Shown here piece after piece: positions 52,839-60,718 of a stretch of DNA of 64,000 bases. This DNA is from UBA995 sp035477115 (GTDB taxonomy: Bacteria > Bacillota > Sulfobacillia > UBA995): assembly GCA_035477115.1 (NCBI GenBank), contig DATIKW010000030.1, positions 40,541 through 104,540 on the forward strand. The letters run 5' to 3'. Numbering within the stretch: the first letter of the stretch is position 1; each line of letters begins with the position of its first letter. Position numbers and translations under genes: made by a program. Below the pieces are notes generated by a model. The model was given only the letters and a program-made list of their open reading frames with translations, had not been told where the DNA came from and made no database searches.

Positions 52839-53667
52839 GCGCCCGGGGCCGGCAGGAGACGCGGCCGGAGACCTTGAATACGGGAGCGGCGGGGTGACGG
52901 CGATGGGATGGCCGGCGGTGCTGGCGGTGGGGATGAGTGCAACCATCGTCGCCGCTTTCCTGTTCGTGCCGCCCGTTCGCGGTCTCGGCGCCACGACCAC
53001 CATCCTGTTCTTCCATGTCCCTCCCGCCTGGGTGGCGGTCAGCGCCTGGCTCTTGTCGCTCCTGCACTCCGTGCTGTACTTGCGACGGGGAGACCTCCGG
53101 TCCGACCGCAAGGCCGGCGTTCATGCGGAACTCGGGCTGGTCTTCTGCGCGATCACGGTGGTCACGGGGGCGATCTGGGCGCGGGGCACGTGGGGCGTGT
53201 ACTGGAACTGGGACCCCCGCCAGACCTCGGCGCTGATGCTCCTCCTCATATACTTCGCCTACGTTGGGCTGAGGGGTACGATCGCCGACCCCATCCGGAG
53301 GGCCAGGAGTTCGGCCGCCTACGCCATCTTTGCCTTCGCCGGCGTGCCTTTCCTGATGTTCGTGGTGCCCCGCGCCTTCCCTTCCCTGCACCCTTCGCCG
53401 ATCATCGGCGGTGGAGCGGGCGGGGGACTGGGGCCGGCCGCGAGGATCGTGTTCGCGGCGTCGCTGGCGGCCTTCACGGGCCTCTATGCCTGGATGTATG
53501 GGATTCGGCTCCGGCTGGAGGCGCTTGCCGGCCGGCCGGCCCATCGGGATACTGCGCTGTCAGGCGGGTTGGACGGCCTAGTTCCGGATGTAGGGGCGGG
53601 TTCCGAACCCGCCCCTACAGGGGATCTGGCCGTGGCCGCGACTCTGGCGGTGACGAGGTTTTCGTAG
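52828..53667 (+). CDS. ccmC: CcmC-like heme transfer protein
   Basis: 279 residues. Six helices with GVYWNWDPRQTSALMLLLIY (about 129-148), the CcmC version (WxWDxRxT) of the tryptophan-rich motif, and FHVPPAWVAV near residue 66. It passes heme to CcmE. The last 30 residues are a tail containing VGAGSEPAPT, the translation of the palindrome copy at 53590-53618. Start ATG lies 10 bases inside ccmB. Confidence 0.93.
   Translation: MKVERPGPAGDAAGDLEYGSGGVTAMGWPAVLAVGMSATIVAAFLFVPPVRGLGATTTILFFHVPPAWVAVSAWLLSLLHSVLYLRRGDLRSDRKAGVHAELGLVFCAITVVTGAIWARGTWGVYWNWDPRQTSALMLLLIYFAYVGLRGTIADPIRRARSSAAYAIFAFAGVPFLMFVVPRAFPSLHPSPIIGGGAGGGLGPAARIVFAASLAAFTGLYAWMYGIRLRLEALAGRPAHRDTALSGGLDGLVPDVGAGSEPAPTGDLAVAATLAVTRFS
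53590..53618. repeat. Dispersed 29-bp palindrome, copy inside ccmC
   Basis: Exact copy, in the same reading phase as the copy in dxs, so both give VGAGSEPAPT. It is followed by only 15 codons before the ccmC stop. Confidence 0.95.
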
Positions 53668-53685
53668 TGGACGGAGGGATGCCCC

Positions 53686-53802
53686 CTGAACGGGCTCGAG
53701 TTCGTCCTCGCGGCCACGCTCACCTTGTGGGTCGGGTTGCTCGTCTACATGTGGCGGATCGACGTCCGGCTCAAACAGCTTGAGCGCCGCCAGGACCAGT
53801 GA
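53686..53802 (+). CDS. ccmD: CcmD-like small membrane protein (unusual start)
   Basis: 38 residues: NGLEFVLAATLTLWVGLL, a single membrane helix, then WRIDVRLKQLERRQDQ. This is the CcmD pattern (helix then basic R-x-L-x-x-L-x-x-R). No canonical start; CTG 53686 is 7 bases after GGAGGG. Sits exactly between ccmC and ccmE, its stop overlapping the ccmE GTG. CcmD stabilises the CcmC-CcmE complex. Confidence 0.75.
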   Translation: MNGLEFVLAATLTLWVGLLVYMWRIDVRLKQLERRQDQ

Positions 53803-54170
53803 ACCGGCGGGCCAGACTCCCTGACCTGCTCATCTGGGTCGTCATTGGCGTCATCTTGGCAGTGGCGATTTTCGTCTCCATCGGCCAGGCGTTTCGACCG
53901 TACGCCACTCTGGCCGAGGCCGCTCGGAGCCGGCGGGCCATGCAGATCAAAGGCACGGTGGTGGAGGGGACGCTGCGCGAAGCCGGAGGCCAGGTCTCAT
54001 TCGAGTTTCGCGACAGCGCGGGGACCACGGCCCAGGTCCGCCTCGCGGGGCCCATGCCCCCCCGGTTGCCCGAGGCGGAGGCGATCGTGGTCATCGGCCA
54101 GTCCGCCGGGGATGGAGCATTCGTCGCCCGGCAGGTCCTGATTCGCTGTCCGACGCGCTTTCGAGACTAA
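53799..54170 (+). CDS. ccmE: CcmE-like heme chaperone, cysteine variant
   Basis: 123 residues: N-terminal helix (about 8-30), beta-barrel OB-like domain with QIKGTVVEGTLREAGGQVSFEFRD (about 48-71) and a C-terminal RCPTRF. In most bacteria CcmE holds heme through His in H-x-x-x-Y; here the site reads C-x-x-x-F, near the Cys-type (C-x-x-x-Y) CcmE reported in archaea and Desulfovibrio. GTG 53799 overlaps ccmD. Confidence 0.88.
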   Translation: MNRRARLPDLLIWVVIGVILAVAIFVSIGQAFRPYATLAEAARSRRAMQIKGTVVEGTLREAGGQVSFEFRDSAGTTAQVRLAGPMPPRLPEAEAIVVIGQSAGDGAFVARQVLIRCPTRFRD

Positions 54171-54201
54171 GGGCAACAGCTTGGTCGGGGAGGTCGGGGA
54201 G

Positions 54202-55452
54202 ATGGCCGGAGCGCGGGACAAGACCTGGATTTGGGTGCCCCTGTTCCTGGCGCTGAGCACCGTCCTGATCTGGGCCGGCCAACGTGCGATACGGCCTGAG
54301 TTGCCCGAAGCGGAGGCTCCTCTGTCCCCCGCGGCGGCCGAGTTCTGGCGGGCGCGATTCCCCGATCAGACCGCCGGTTACCTCCGCACGCTGGAGATGC
54401 AGCCCACGGAGTTCGGCGGGGCAGTACCCTACCAGAAGCTCACCGCCTACCCCTTCCTGCGGGACATGTACCGGGGGTTCGGCTTTTTCTTCGACTTCCG
54501 GGAATCCCGGGGCCACATGTTCGCCCACGAGGACACCATGATCACCGGGCGGCCGAAGGCCGGCGGCGTGTGCTGGGCGTGCAAATCGGCCGATTATCCC
54601 GCGCTGACCAGGCAGTACGGCAGGAAGGAATTCGATAACCTGTTCTGGAGCGAGGCTGCCCCTCGCGCGACCCATCCCGTGACCTGCATTGACTGCCATG
54701 ATGCCGAGAGCCCCGCCTTCGGCCTGACCTTGACCCGCCCGTGGGTGGCGGAGGCGCTGGCCGCCGCCGGTCGCAAGCAGGAGGATTACTCGCTCCGCGG
54801 CCTGACTTGCGCCCAGTGCCACTCGGAATACTACTTCGGGACCGACCTGGCCGTCACTTTTCCCTGGGAGAAGGGTTTCCGGGTTGACGAGGTGCTGGCC
54901 CGTTATGACCAACTCGGCTTCAGCGACTGGGTTCACCCCTGGACGGGCGCCGGCCTGCTGAAGGTGCAGCATCCCGAGTTCGAGATGTTCCAGGACAGCC
55001 CCCATCAGCGGCTGGGCTTGACCTGCGCCGACTGCCACTTGCCGCGGGTCGCGGGCGAGGGCGGACGGGAATTCTCCTCCCACTGGCTCACCAGCCCGCT
55101 CAACCACATGGAGGCCTCGTGCCAGCGCTGCCACGGGCCCGACCTCGCCGGCTTGCGCCTCCGGACGGAGGCGATCCAGGGGGAATTGCGCGCGGCCGCG
55201 AATGCCGTAGGCCGGGAGTTGCAGGCTGGCATCATCCTGCTGCGCGATGTGCGAGCCAGGCCCGACTCCGACCCGGGGCAGATCGCCCGGGCCCAGCGCA
55301 AACACCGCGAGGCCCAGTTCCTGCTGGACTGGTTCATCGCCGAGAACAGCACCGGGTTCCATCATCCCGCCGAGGCCCGACGGGCGATCGCGCTGGCCCG
55401 GGAGGCCACGCAGGCCATGGTGGACCACGCTCGAATGGCCGGCAGTCAATAG
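54202..55452 (+). CDS. nrfA: Ammonia-forming cytochrome c nitrite reductase NrfA
   Basis: 416 residues with a non-cleaved-looking N-terminal helix (about 7-28). Heme sites: CWACK (about 124, the lysine-ligated catalytic heme), CIDCH (about 163), CAQCH (about 204), CADCH (about 275) and CQRCH (about 307), so five hemes. Reduces nitrite to ammonium with six electrons. No nrfH or other quinol dehydrogenase gene accompanies it; the maturation genes are directly upstream, so the whole block is probably one operon. ATG follows GGTCGGGGAG. Confidence 0.95.
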   Translation: MAGARDKTWIWVPLFLALSTVLIWAGQRAIRPELPEAEAPLSPAAAEFWRARFPDQTAGYLRTLEMQPTEFGGAVPYQKLTAYPFLRDMYRGFGFFFDFRESRGHMFAHEDTMITGRPKAGGVCWACKSADYPALTRQYGRKEFDNLFWSEAAPRATHPVTCIDCHDAESPAFGLTLTRPWVAEALAAAGRKQEDYSLRGLTCAQCHSEYYFGTDLAVTFPWEKGFRVDEVLARYDQLGFSDWVHPWTGAGLLKVQHPEFEMFQDSPHQRLGLTCADCHLPRVAGEGGREFSSHWLTSPLNHMEASCQRCHGPDLAGLRLRTEAIQGELRAAANAVGRELQAGIILLRDVRARPDSDPGQIARAQRKHREAQFLLDWFIAENSTGFHHPAEARRAIALAREATQAMVDHARMAGSQ

Positions 55453-55476
55453 AAAGAACCGGGAGGCCCCGAGACT

Positions 55477-56121
55477 ATGCCCTTTGACCTCGCCACCATG
55501 GCCCTGCGTTTGCCGGCGCTCTTGGTGGCCCTCAGTTTCCACGAGTTCGCTCACGCCTGGGCGGCGGACCGCCTGGGGGATCCCACGCCGCGCAGGATGG
55601 GCCGATTGACGCTGGAACCCTGGGCGCACCTGGACCCGATCGGCACGCTGATGATCCTGCTCTATGGCTTCGGTTGGGCCAAACCGGTCCCGACCAATCC
55701 CTACTTCTATCGGATCGGCGCCCGCCGCGGGCTGCTGTGGACATCCCTTGCCGGCCCGGCAGCCAACGTCCTGCTAGGCTTCGTGTTTGCCGTCCTGTTT
55801 GTCGTGGATTTCTTCACCGGGGTTTTCGGGGGCATCCCGCATCTATCACGGATCATCGAGGTGACCTTTCAGCTGAACGTGGTGCTGGCCGTCTTCAATC
55901 TGCTCCCCATCCCGCCGCTCGACGGCTCCAAGGTGCTGGCGGGGATACTCCCCGGCCGGCAGGCTGAAGCCATCGAACGACTCGAGCGGGTGGGGCCCTT
56001 CCTGCTCCTCTTCGTGCTCCTCACGGGCGTCGCCGACGGGATCATCCGCGCCGCCTCAACCGCGGTCACCGGATTCCTGCTGGAAGCGGCGGTCACCCTG
56101 TGGAGGCTGTTGCCGTTGTAG
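55477..56121 (+). CDS. M50 family site-2 protease-like membrane protein
   Basis: 214 residues. HEFAHAWAADRLGD (HExxH at about 22-26) and NLLPIPPLDGSKVL (about 139-152, the third ligand Asp) with about five helices and the PNPYF-type loop WAKPVPTNPYFYRIG. Rhomboid-neighbour type YwhC group; not SpoIVFB. Zn metalloprotease cutting within the membrane. ATG start after GGGAGG. Confidence 0.92.
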   Translation: MPFDLATMALRLPALLVALSFHEFAHAWAADRLGDPTPRRMGRLTLEPWAHLDPIGTLMILLYGFGWAKPVPTNPYFYRIGARRGLLWTSLAGPAANVLLGFVFAVLFVVDFFTGVFGGIPHLSRIIEVTFQLNVVLAVFNLLPIPPLDGSKVLAGILPGRQAEAIERLERVGPFLLLFVLLTGVADGIIRAASTAVTGFLLEAAVTLWRLLPL

Positions 56122-56143
56122 TCGGAGACGGGGGATTGGTGGT

Positions 56144-56872
56144 TTGCCCCACCCGTATCGCGTGCGCCTGGAAGCGTTCGAGGGTCCCCTCGACCTGCTG
56201 CTGCAACTCATAAAGGAGCATCGGGTGGACATCCACGCCATCCCCGTGGCCCGGATAGCCTGGGAGTACCTGGACCACCTTGCGGGAGCCGATCAGCTTG
56301 ACCTGGAAGACGCGGCCGAATTCCTGCTCATGGCCTCCACGCTGATGGAGATCAAGGCGCGCATGTTGTTGCCGGTCGCCCCTGCCGCCCCCGGGGTGGA
56401 GGTAGGGGAGGCCGACCCCAGGCGCGATTTGATCGAGCGCCTGCTGGAATACAGGTCCTTGCGCCGGGCTGCGGAGGCACTGGGCGTGAGGGAGGCCGAG
56501 GCCGGCCGCCGCTTCTCCCGGCCCTTGGCTCCCGAGTTCTACGGGCCGGAGACGGGAGTCATGGAACCGCTGCCGGTCACAGATCTGGCAGCAGCCATGG
56601 CTGCCCTGCTGCGCCGCAACCGACCCGAGCAACCGCGGACGATACCCCGGGAGGGATTCTCGATCGGGGAGAAGATGCGGCTTATAGCCCGCACCTTGCG
56701 CCGCCGGACCGGCGAGCGCGTGCTCTTCTGGACCCTCGTGCGGACCGGTTCGGGACGGCGGGAGATCATCGTGACCTTTTTGGCCTTGCTGGAGTTGCTC
56801 CGGCTCGGGTGGGCTGATGCCCGGCAAGAGCGCTGTTTTGGACGAATCCTGGTGGGCCGCCGTGGCCGGTGA
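56144..56872 (+). CDS. scpA: Segregation and condensation protein A
   Basis: 242 residues: FEGPLDLLLQLIKEHRVDIHAIPVARIAWEYL (about 12-43) and AAEFLLMASTLMEIKARMLLP (about 57-77) are the ScpA SMC-kleisin start, with the wHTH C-terminal part (about 170-235). TTG start. Associates with SMC for chromosome compaction; essential for segregation. Confidence 0.95.
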   Translation: MPHPYRVRLEAFEGPLDLLLQLIKEHRVDIHAIPVARIAWEYLDHLAGADQLDLEDAAEFLLMASTLMEIKARMLLPVAPAAPGVEVGEADPRRDLIERLLEYRSLRRAAEALGVREAEAGRRFSRPLAPEFYGPETGVMEPLPVTDLAAAMAALLRRNRPEQPRTIPREGFSIGEKMRLIARTLRRRTGERVLFWTLVRTGSGRREIIVTFLALLELLRLGWADARQERCFGRILVGRRGR

Positions 56873-57440
56873 GGGGGCGGGAAGGTCACCGGGATTGCCG
56901 GCGGGACTCAGCCTGCGTTCCGCCGTGGAGGCGCTTCTCTTGGCCAGTTCCGAGCCGCTGCGCTCCGGCGATGCGGCAGCCGTACTCAGCGTGGAGGAGA
57001 GTGCGGTCACCGGCACTCTGCGCAGCCTGGCTGAGGAGTACCGCAGGGACCGCCGGGGATTCCAGGTAGTGGAGGTCGCCGGCGGCTTTCGGCTGGTCAC
57101 GCTCCCCGAACTCGCGGCAGTGGTGTTGGCCATGCGGCCCGAGATCACGCCGATCCGACTGTCCGGCGCCGCCCGCGAGACGTTGGCGGTGCTCGCTTAT
57201 CGCCGGGAAGCCACCCGAGCGGAGGTCGAGCGCGTCCGGGGCGTGAACTGCGAGAAACTCCTGGCGGCCCTACTGGAGCACGGACTGATCGAAGAACGAG
57301 GGCGGCGCGATGTTCCGGGCCGTCCGATCGTGTACGCCCCTGCCGCCCGCTTCCTGGAGCACTTTGGGCTCGCCTCCCTCGACGACCTGCCTCCCCTCTC
57401 CCCCTCCGTCAATGAGACCTCGGGGGTCAGGGAAGACTAG
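56817..57440 (+). CDS. scpB: Segregation and condensation protein B
   Basis: 207 residues with two winged-helix domains: LRSAVEALLLASSEPLRSGDAAAVL (about 32-56), RLVTLPELAAVVLAMRP (about 95), and VLAYRREATRAEVERVRGVNCEKLLAALLEHGLIEERGRRDVPGRP, the diagnostic ScpB block. ATG 56817 lies 56 bases within scpA. The first 25 residues are not conserved, so translation may start later. Confidence 0.94.
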   Translation: MPGKSAVLDESWWAAVAGEGAGRSPGLPAGLSLRSAVEALLLASSEPLRSGDAAAVLSVEESAVTGTLRSLAEEYRRDRRGFQVVEVAGGFRLVTLPELAAVVLAMRPEITPIRLSGAARETLAVLAYRREATRAEVERVRGVNCEKLLAALLEHGLIEERGRRDVPGRPIVYAPAARFLEHFGLASLDDLPPLSPSVNETSGVRED

Positions 57441-57460
57441 GTACAGGAGGAGGGGCGGGC

Positions 57461-58096
57461 GTATACGCGATAGCAGCCGGCCTCACGCTGCTCGTAGCGG
57501 CTGCGGTGATGTGGGGGCGGGTTCCCTTCGGACTGCGGCTCAGTCGCGCCGCGGATGGTCCCCTGGTCGTGTCTTGCAAGCTGGCCTGCTTGCGCTGGCG
57601 GCGGCGACTGCCGCAGACTAGCGACGGGACCGCCTGGCTCGAGCGGGCGGCGGTATCCGCCGCCAGGGCGGAGTTGCCGCGCGGGTTTGCGGCACATCTG
57701 ATCGGCCAAGCCGCCGGCCGGCGCCTGCTCGGGCGCTTGGTCTGGGTCGCCCGGGGCGCTCGCATCATCCAGCTCGACGCTCATGCCCGCCTTGGGACGG
57801 GCGACGCGGCGGCCACGGGGCTGCTCATCGGGTGGTGCTGGTCCGTCCTCGGTCTGCTGCGGCCATTGCTGCGCGGGACCACTCCCCGACTGCGACTCCA
57901 GCCAGAGTTCGATCGCCCCTGGCTTGAGTTCGACGTCCGGGTGGCCGCGGACGTGCCGCTAGGCCGCACCTTGCTGGTGGCCGCCTGCGCCGGCGGCGAG
58001 GTGTTGCGATGGCGAATCCGCCGCATAGGCCGGACCTGGCTGCAGGATATTAAAGCGCTGGGCAGGCGCAGGCGAGGGGAAGGAGTGGGATCGTGA
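57461..58096 (+). CDS. DUF2953 family membrane protein (start uncertain)
   Basis: About 211 residues from position 57461. N-terminal helix VYAIAAGLTLLVAAAVMWG, FGLRLSRAADGPLVVSCKL, and later LGTGDAAATGLLIGWCWSVLGLL (about 105-127) and LQPEFDRPWLEFDVRV are typical of DUF2953. No ATG/GTG/TTG is in frame before the helix; AGGAGGAGG (57446-57454) lies 6 bases before GTA 57461 and 15 before ATA 57470. The first canonical codon (GTG 57506) would delete the helix. Partner of gerW in many Clostridia. Confidence 0.82.
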   Translation, partial: VYAIAAGLTLLVAAAVMWGRVPFGLRLSRAADGPLVVSCKLACLRWRRRLPQTSDGTAWLERAAVSAARAELPRGFAAHLIGQAAGRRLLGRLVWVARGARIIQLDAHARLGTGDAAATGLLIGWCWSVLGLLRPLLRGTTPRLRLQPEFDRPWLEFDVRVAADVPLGRTLLVAACAGGEVLRWRIRRIGRTWLQDIKALGRRRRGEGVGS

Positions 58097-58593
58097 TCGA
58101 TCACCCCATCCAGGGACTGATGAAGACAGCCATGGAAGCCATCAAGGACATGGTTGACGTCAATACCATCGTGGGTGACGCGGTGGAGACTCCCGACGGA
58201 AACGTGATTGTACCCATCTCCCGGGTCAGCTTCGGGTTTGCGGCGGGCGGGTCGGAATTTGAGCCCGGGGGAGGGCCGGCCAAGCGAGCCGGCACCGGCC
58301 AGAACGGACCTGCCGGCCTGGCCTTCGGCGGCGGCAGCGGGGCGGGCGTGAGCATTCACCCCGTAGGCTTCCTGATCGTCGGGCAAGGCACCGTCCGGCT
58401 CCTGCCCGTCGACGGGCGGGCGGTGATCGACCGCCTGATCGATCTCGCTCCCTTGCTCCTCGATAAGATAGGGACGGCCGCCGGGAGCGTTGCTCAGCGA
58501 ACCATGGCGAATCCTCCGGCACCCTCCGCCCGGAGGGCCGTCTATCGCCGGCCACCCCCAGCTCCACCGGTTTCAGCCGGCCAGGCCAGGTGA
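58093..58593 (+). CDS. gerW: GerW family sporulation protein (YtfJ-like)
   Basis: 166 residues. IQGLMKTAMEAIKDMVDVNTIVGDAVETPDGNVIVPISRVSFGF (about 5-48) and GGGSGAGVSIHPVGFLIV (about 75-92) match GerW/YtfJ, a forespore protein needed for normal spore germination. Start GTG overlaps the DUF2953 stop. The scpAB-DUF2953-gerW order is conserved in Clostridia. Confidence 0.94.
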   Translation: MIDHPIQGLMKTAMEAIKDMVDVNTIVGDAVETPDGNVIVPISRVSFGFAAGGSEFEPGGGPAKRAGTGQNGPAGLAFGGGSGAGVSIHPVGFLIVGQGTVRLLPVDGRAVIDRLIDLAPLLLDKIGTAAGSVAQRTMANPPAPSARRAVYRRPPPAPPVSAGQAR

Positions 58594-58912
58594 GGGAGCG
58601 AGTCAGGGGAGATCGAGGGAAAGATGGGGCCCGAGATGACCTGGTAGCCGCCGATTAAGGCTCGCCGGAAAGCTTGCGACCGCCCGCCGGCGACCGCGAT
58701 CTTCCCCGGCAAGGCCGGACGTCTCTCGATGTCCGGTCCGGACCACGCTCGGGCACCTCGGACCCGGATCGAGTATGCCCCAACCGGAACCCTTCTAGCC
58801 TGTACCGCCCCTATCACAAGAGTGAGCACTCCTTCCATCAAGGCGCAGGAAACCGATACCCGAGTGGGCGTATATGTAGGGGAGCATAGGGAGATCGAGA
58901 GGAGACGTTGCC
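58594..58912. other. 319-base intergenic region
   Basis: No credible gene on either strand; the minus-strand frame through here lacks any recognisable motif. Somewhat A/T-richer near 58840-58905. TATATGTA at 58870-58877 could be a -10 element for ridA. Otherwise nothing recognised. Confidence 0.35.
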
Positions 58913-59377
58913 GTGAAACCCGAAGAGAAGCTCCAGGCAATGGGTCTGACCCTTCCACCGGTGGCCCGGCCGGTGGCCGCTTACGTCCCCGTGGTGCAGA
59001 GCGGCTCTCACCTGTACGTGTCGGGGCAACTGCCGATCCGAGACGGTCAGTTGACCGATCGGGGCAAAGTCGGGTCGGATCTGTCCGTGGAGCAGGCATA
59101 CCAGGCGGCGCGCACCTGTGCGCTGAATGCGCTGGCCGCCGTCAAGGCCCACGTGGGCGACCTCGGCCGGGTGGTCCGGGTGGTGAAGGTGACCGGCTTC
59201 GTTGCCGGCGCCCCGGGTTTTGTTGACCAGCCCAAAGTGGTCAACGGAGCTTCCGAGTTACTGATGGAGCTGTTCGGGGAACGGGGACGCCACGCCCGCA
59301 CTTCCATCGGGGTGGCCGAATTGCCGCTGGGGGCGCCGGTAGAGATCGAAATCATGGTAGAGGTGGCGGAACGCTGA
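58913..59377 (+). CDS. RidA family enamine/imine deaminase
   Basis: 154 residues. YVSGQLPIRDGQL (about 43), ALNALAAVKAHVGDLGRVVRVVKVTGFVA (about 74-102) and RTSIGVAELPLGAPVEIEI (about 126) are the YjgF/RidA motifs, including the substrate Arg (about 126). Removes reactive enamines from PLP enzymes. GTG start after GAGAGGAG. Confidence 0.94.
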   Translation: MKPEEKLQAMGLTLPPVARPVAAYVPVVQSGSHLYVSGQLPIRDGQLTDRGKVGSDLSVEQAYQAARTCALNALAAVKAHVGDLGRVVRVVKVTGFVAGAPGFVDQPKVVNGASELLMELFGERGRHARTSIGVAELPLGAPVEIEIMVEVAER

Positions 59378-60330
59378 CCCAGAAGAGGGAAGCCGATGGC
59401 AGCGGCGATGGCAGCCTGCGCCTGCAGGTGTTCCTCGCCCGAGCGGGGCTCGCCTCCCGGCGGGCGAGCGAGCGCCTGATCGCCGCCGGGCGGGTGCGGG
59501 TGAACGGCGAAGTGGTCGCCGAACCCGGGCGGCGCGTCCAGCCCTTGCGGGACCGGGTGGAGGTGGACGGCCAGGCCGTCGCGGCGGGCGCGGCCTTCCA
59601 TCGCTACCTGCTGCTGAACAAGCCGAAAGGCTTCTTGACGACGGTTCACGACCCCCGGCAGCGCCCAACCGTCCTCGACCTGGTGCGGGACGTGGAGGAG
59701 CGGGTGTATCCCGTCGGCCGGCTGGACCGAGACAGCGAGGGGCTCCTGCTCCTGACCAATGACGGCGAACTCGTTTACCGGCTCACGCATCCCCGGTTCG
59801 GAGTCGCGAAAGTATACCGGGCCAGGGTGGAGGGGGCGGTGGGAGAGGAGGCGCTCGAACGGCTTCGCCGGGGGGTGGATCTCGCGGATGGGCCGGCCAA
59901 GGCGACCCGGGCGACCCAGCTGCGGGAGGAACACGGCTCGACCTGGCTTGAGTTGGAAGTGGGCGAGGGCAGGCACCACCTGGTTCGACGCATGTTGGCG
60001 GCGGCGGGTCATCCGGTACTGGACCTGCGGCGGGTTCGCTTCGGCCCGCTGGAACTCGGTCGCCTCCGCCGGGGATGCTTCCGAGAGCTTCTTCCGGGTG
60101 AGATCTCGGCGCTGCGGCAAGCGGTAGGGCTGGGCGGCAAGCCCTCGGACAAGAGAGGAGGTTTCGCCCATGGCGGACACAGCCCTGGTGGTCGTCGACA
60201 TGCTGGTCGACTTCGTCGAAGAGGGCGGCAGGTTGTACTGCGGTCCCGCCGCGCGGGCCATCATCCCCCGCATTCAAGAGGAGGTCGGGCGCGCCCGCGA
60301 CCGCCGCGAGATGGTGATCTACCTGTGTGA
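59374..60330 (+). CDS. RluB/RsuA-type rRNA pseudouridine synthase (start and end unusual)
   Basis: S4 domain LRLQVFLARAGLASRRASERLIAAG near the start, then GRLDRDSEGLLLLTNDG with the catalytic Asp, and GRHHLVRRMLAAAGHPVLDL. Makes pseudouridine in 16S/23S rRNA. Only GTG 59428 is canonical and it cuts the S4 start; CTG 59374, overlapping the ridA stop (CTGA) 7 bases after GAGGTGG, fits better. The frame continues 161 bases into the nicotinamidase gene; the last 50 residues are arginine/glycine-rich and not conserved. Confidence 0.88.
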   Translation: MTQKREADGSGDGSLRLQVFLARAGLASRRASERLIAAGRVRVNGEVVAEPGRRVQPLRDRVEVDGQAVAAGAAFHRYLLLNKPKGFLTTVHDPRQRPTVLDLVRDVEERVYPVGRLDRDSEGLLLLTNDGELVYRLTHPRFGVAKVYRARVEGAVGEEALERLRRGVDLADGPAKATRATQLREEHGSTWLELEVGEGRHHLVRRMLAAAGHPVLDLRRVRFGPLELGRLRRGCFRELLPGEISALRQAVGLGGKPSDKRGGFAHGGHSPGGRRHAGRLRRRGRQVVLRSRRAGHHPPHSRGGRARPRPPRDGDLPV

Positions 60331-60718
60331 CCGGCACCGGGCGGACGACAACGAGTTCGAGCTGTTCCCGCCCCACGCGGTGGAGGGCACGCGAGGTGCC
60401 GAGGTGTGTGGGGAACTGGCACCGCAGCCCGGCGACCGGGTGATCGCCAAGCGCCGCTTCAGCGGCTTCGCCGGGACCGATCTCGATCTCACTTTGCGGG
60501 AGGAGTCCATCACCCGGCTCAAACTGACCGGCGTGTGCACCAACATCTGCGTGCTGTATACGGCGGCCGATGCGCGGATGCAGGGTTATGCCGTGGATGT
60601 AATGGCGGACGCCGTCGCCTCGTTCGATGAGGATGCCCACCGGTGGGCGTTGCGCGAGATGGAGAAGACGCTGGGAGCGCGCCTGATCGGCGCCGAAGCG
60701 GGAGGAGCGACCGAGTGA
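60170..60718 (+). CDS. Nicotinamidase-like cysteine hydrolase
   Basis: 182 residues, isochorismatase fold: VVVDMLVDFVEEGG (catalytic Asp about 9), IAKRRFSGFAGTDL (Lys about 94) and TGVCTNICVLYTAADA (Cys about 126-130). Nicotinamide to nicotinic acid is the probable reaction, as nicotinate phosphoribosyltransferase follows. ATG after GAGAGGAGG. It overlaps the pseudouridine synthase frame. Confidence 0.88.
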   Translation: MADTALVVVDMLVDFVEEGGRLYCGPAARAIIPRIQEEVGRARDRREMVIYLCDRHRADDNEFELFPPHAVEGTRGAEVCGELAPQPGDRVIAKRRFSGFAGTDLDLTLREESITRLKLTGVCTNICVLYTAADARMQGYAVDVMADAVASFDEDAHRWALREMEKTLGARLIGAEAGGATE

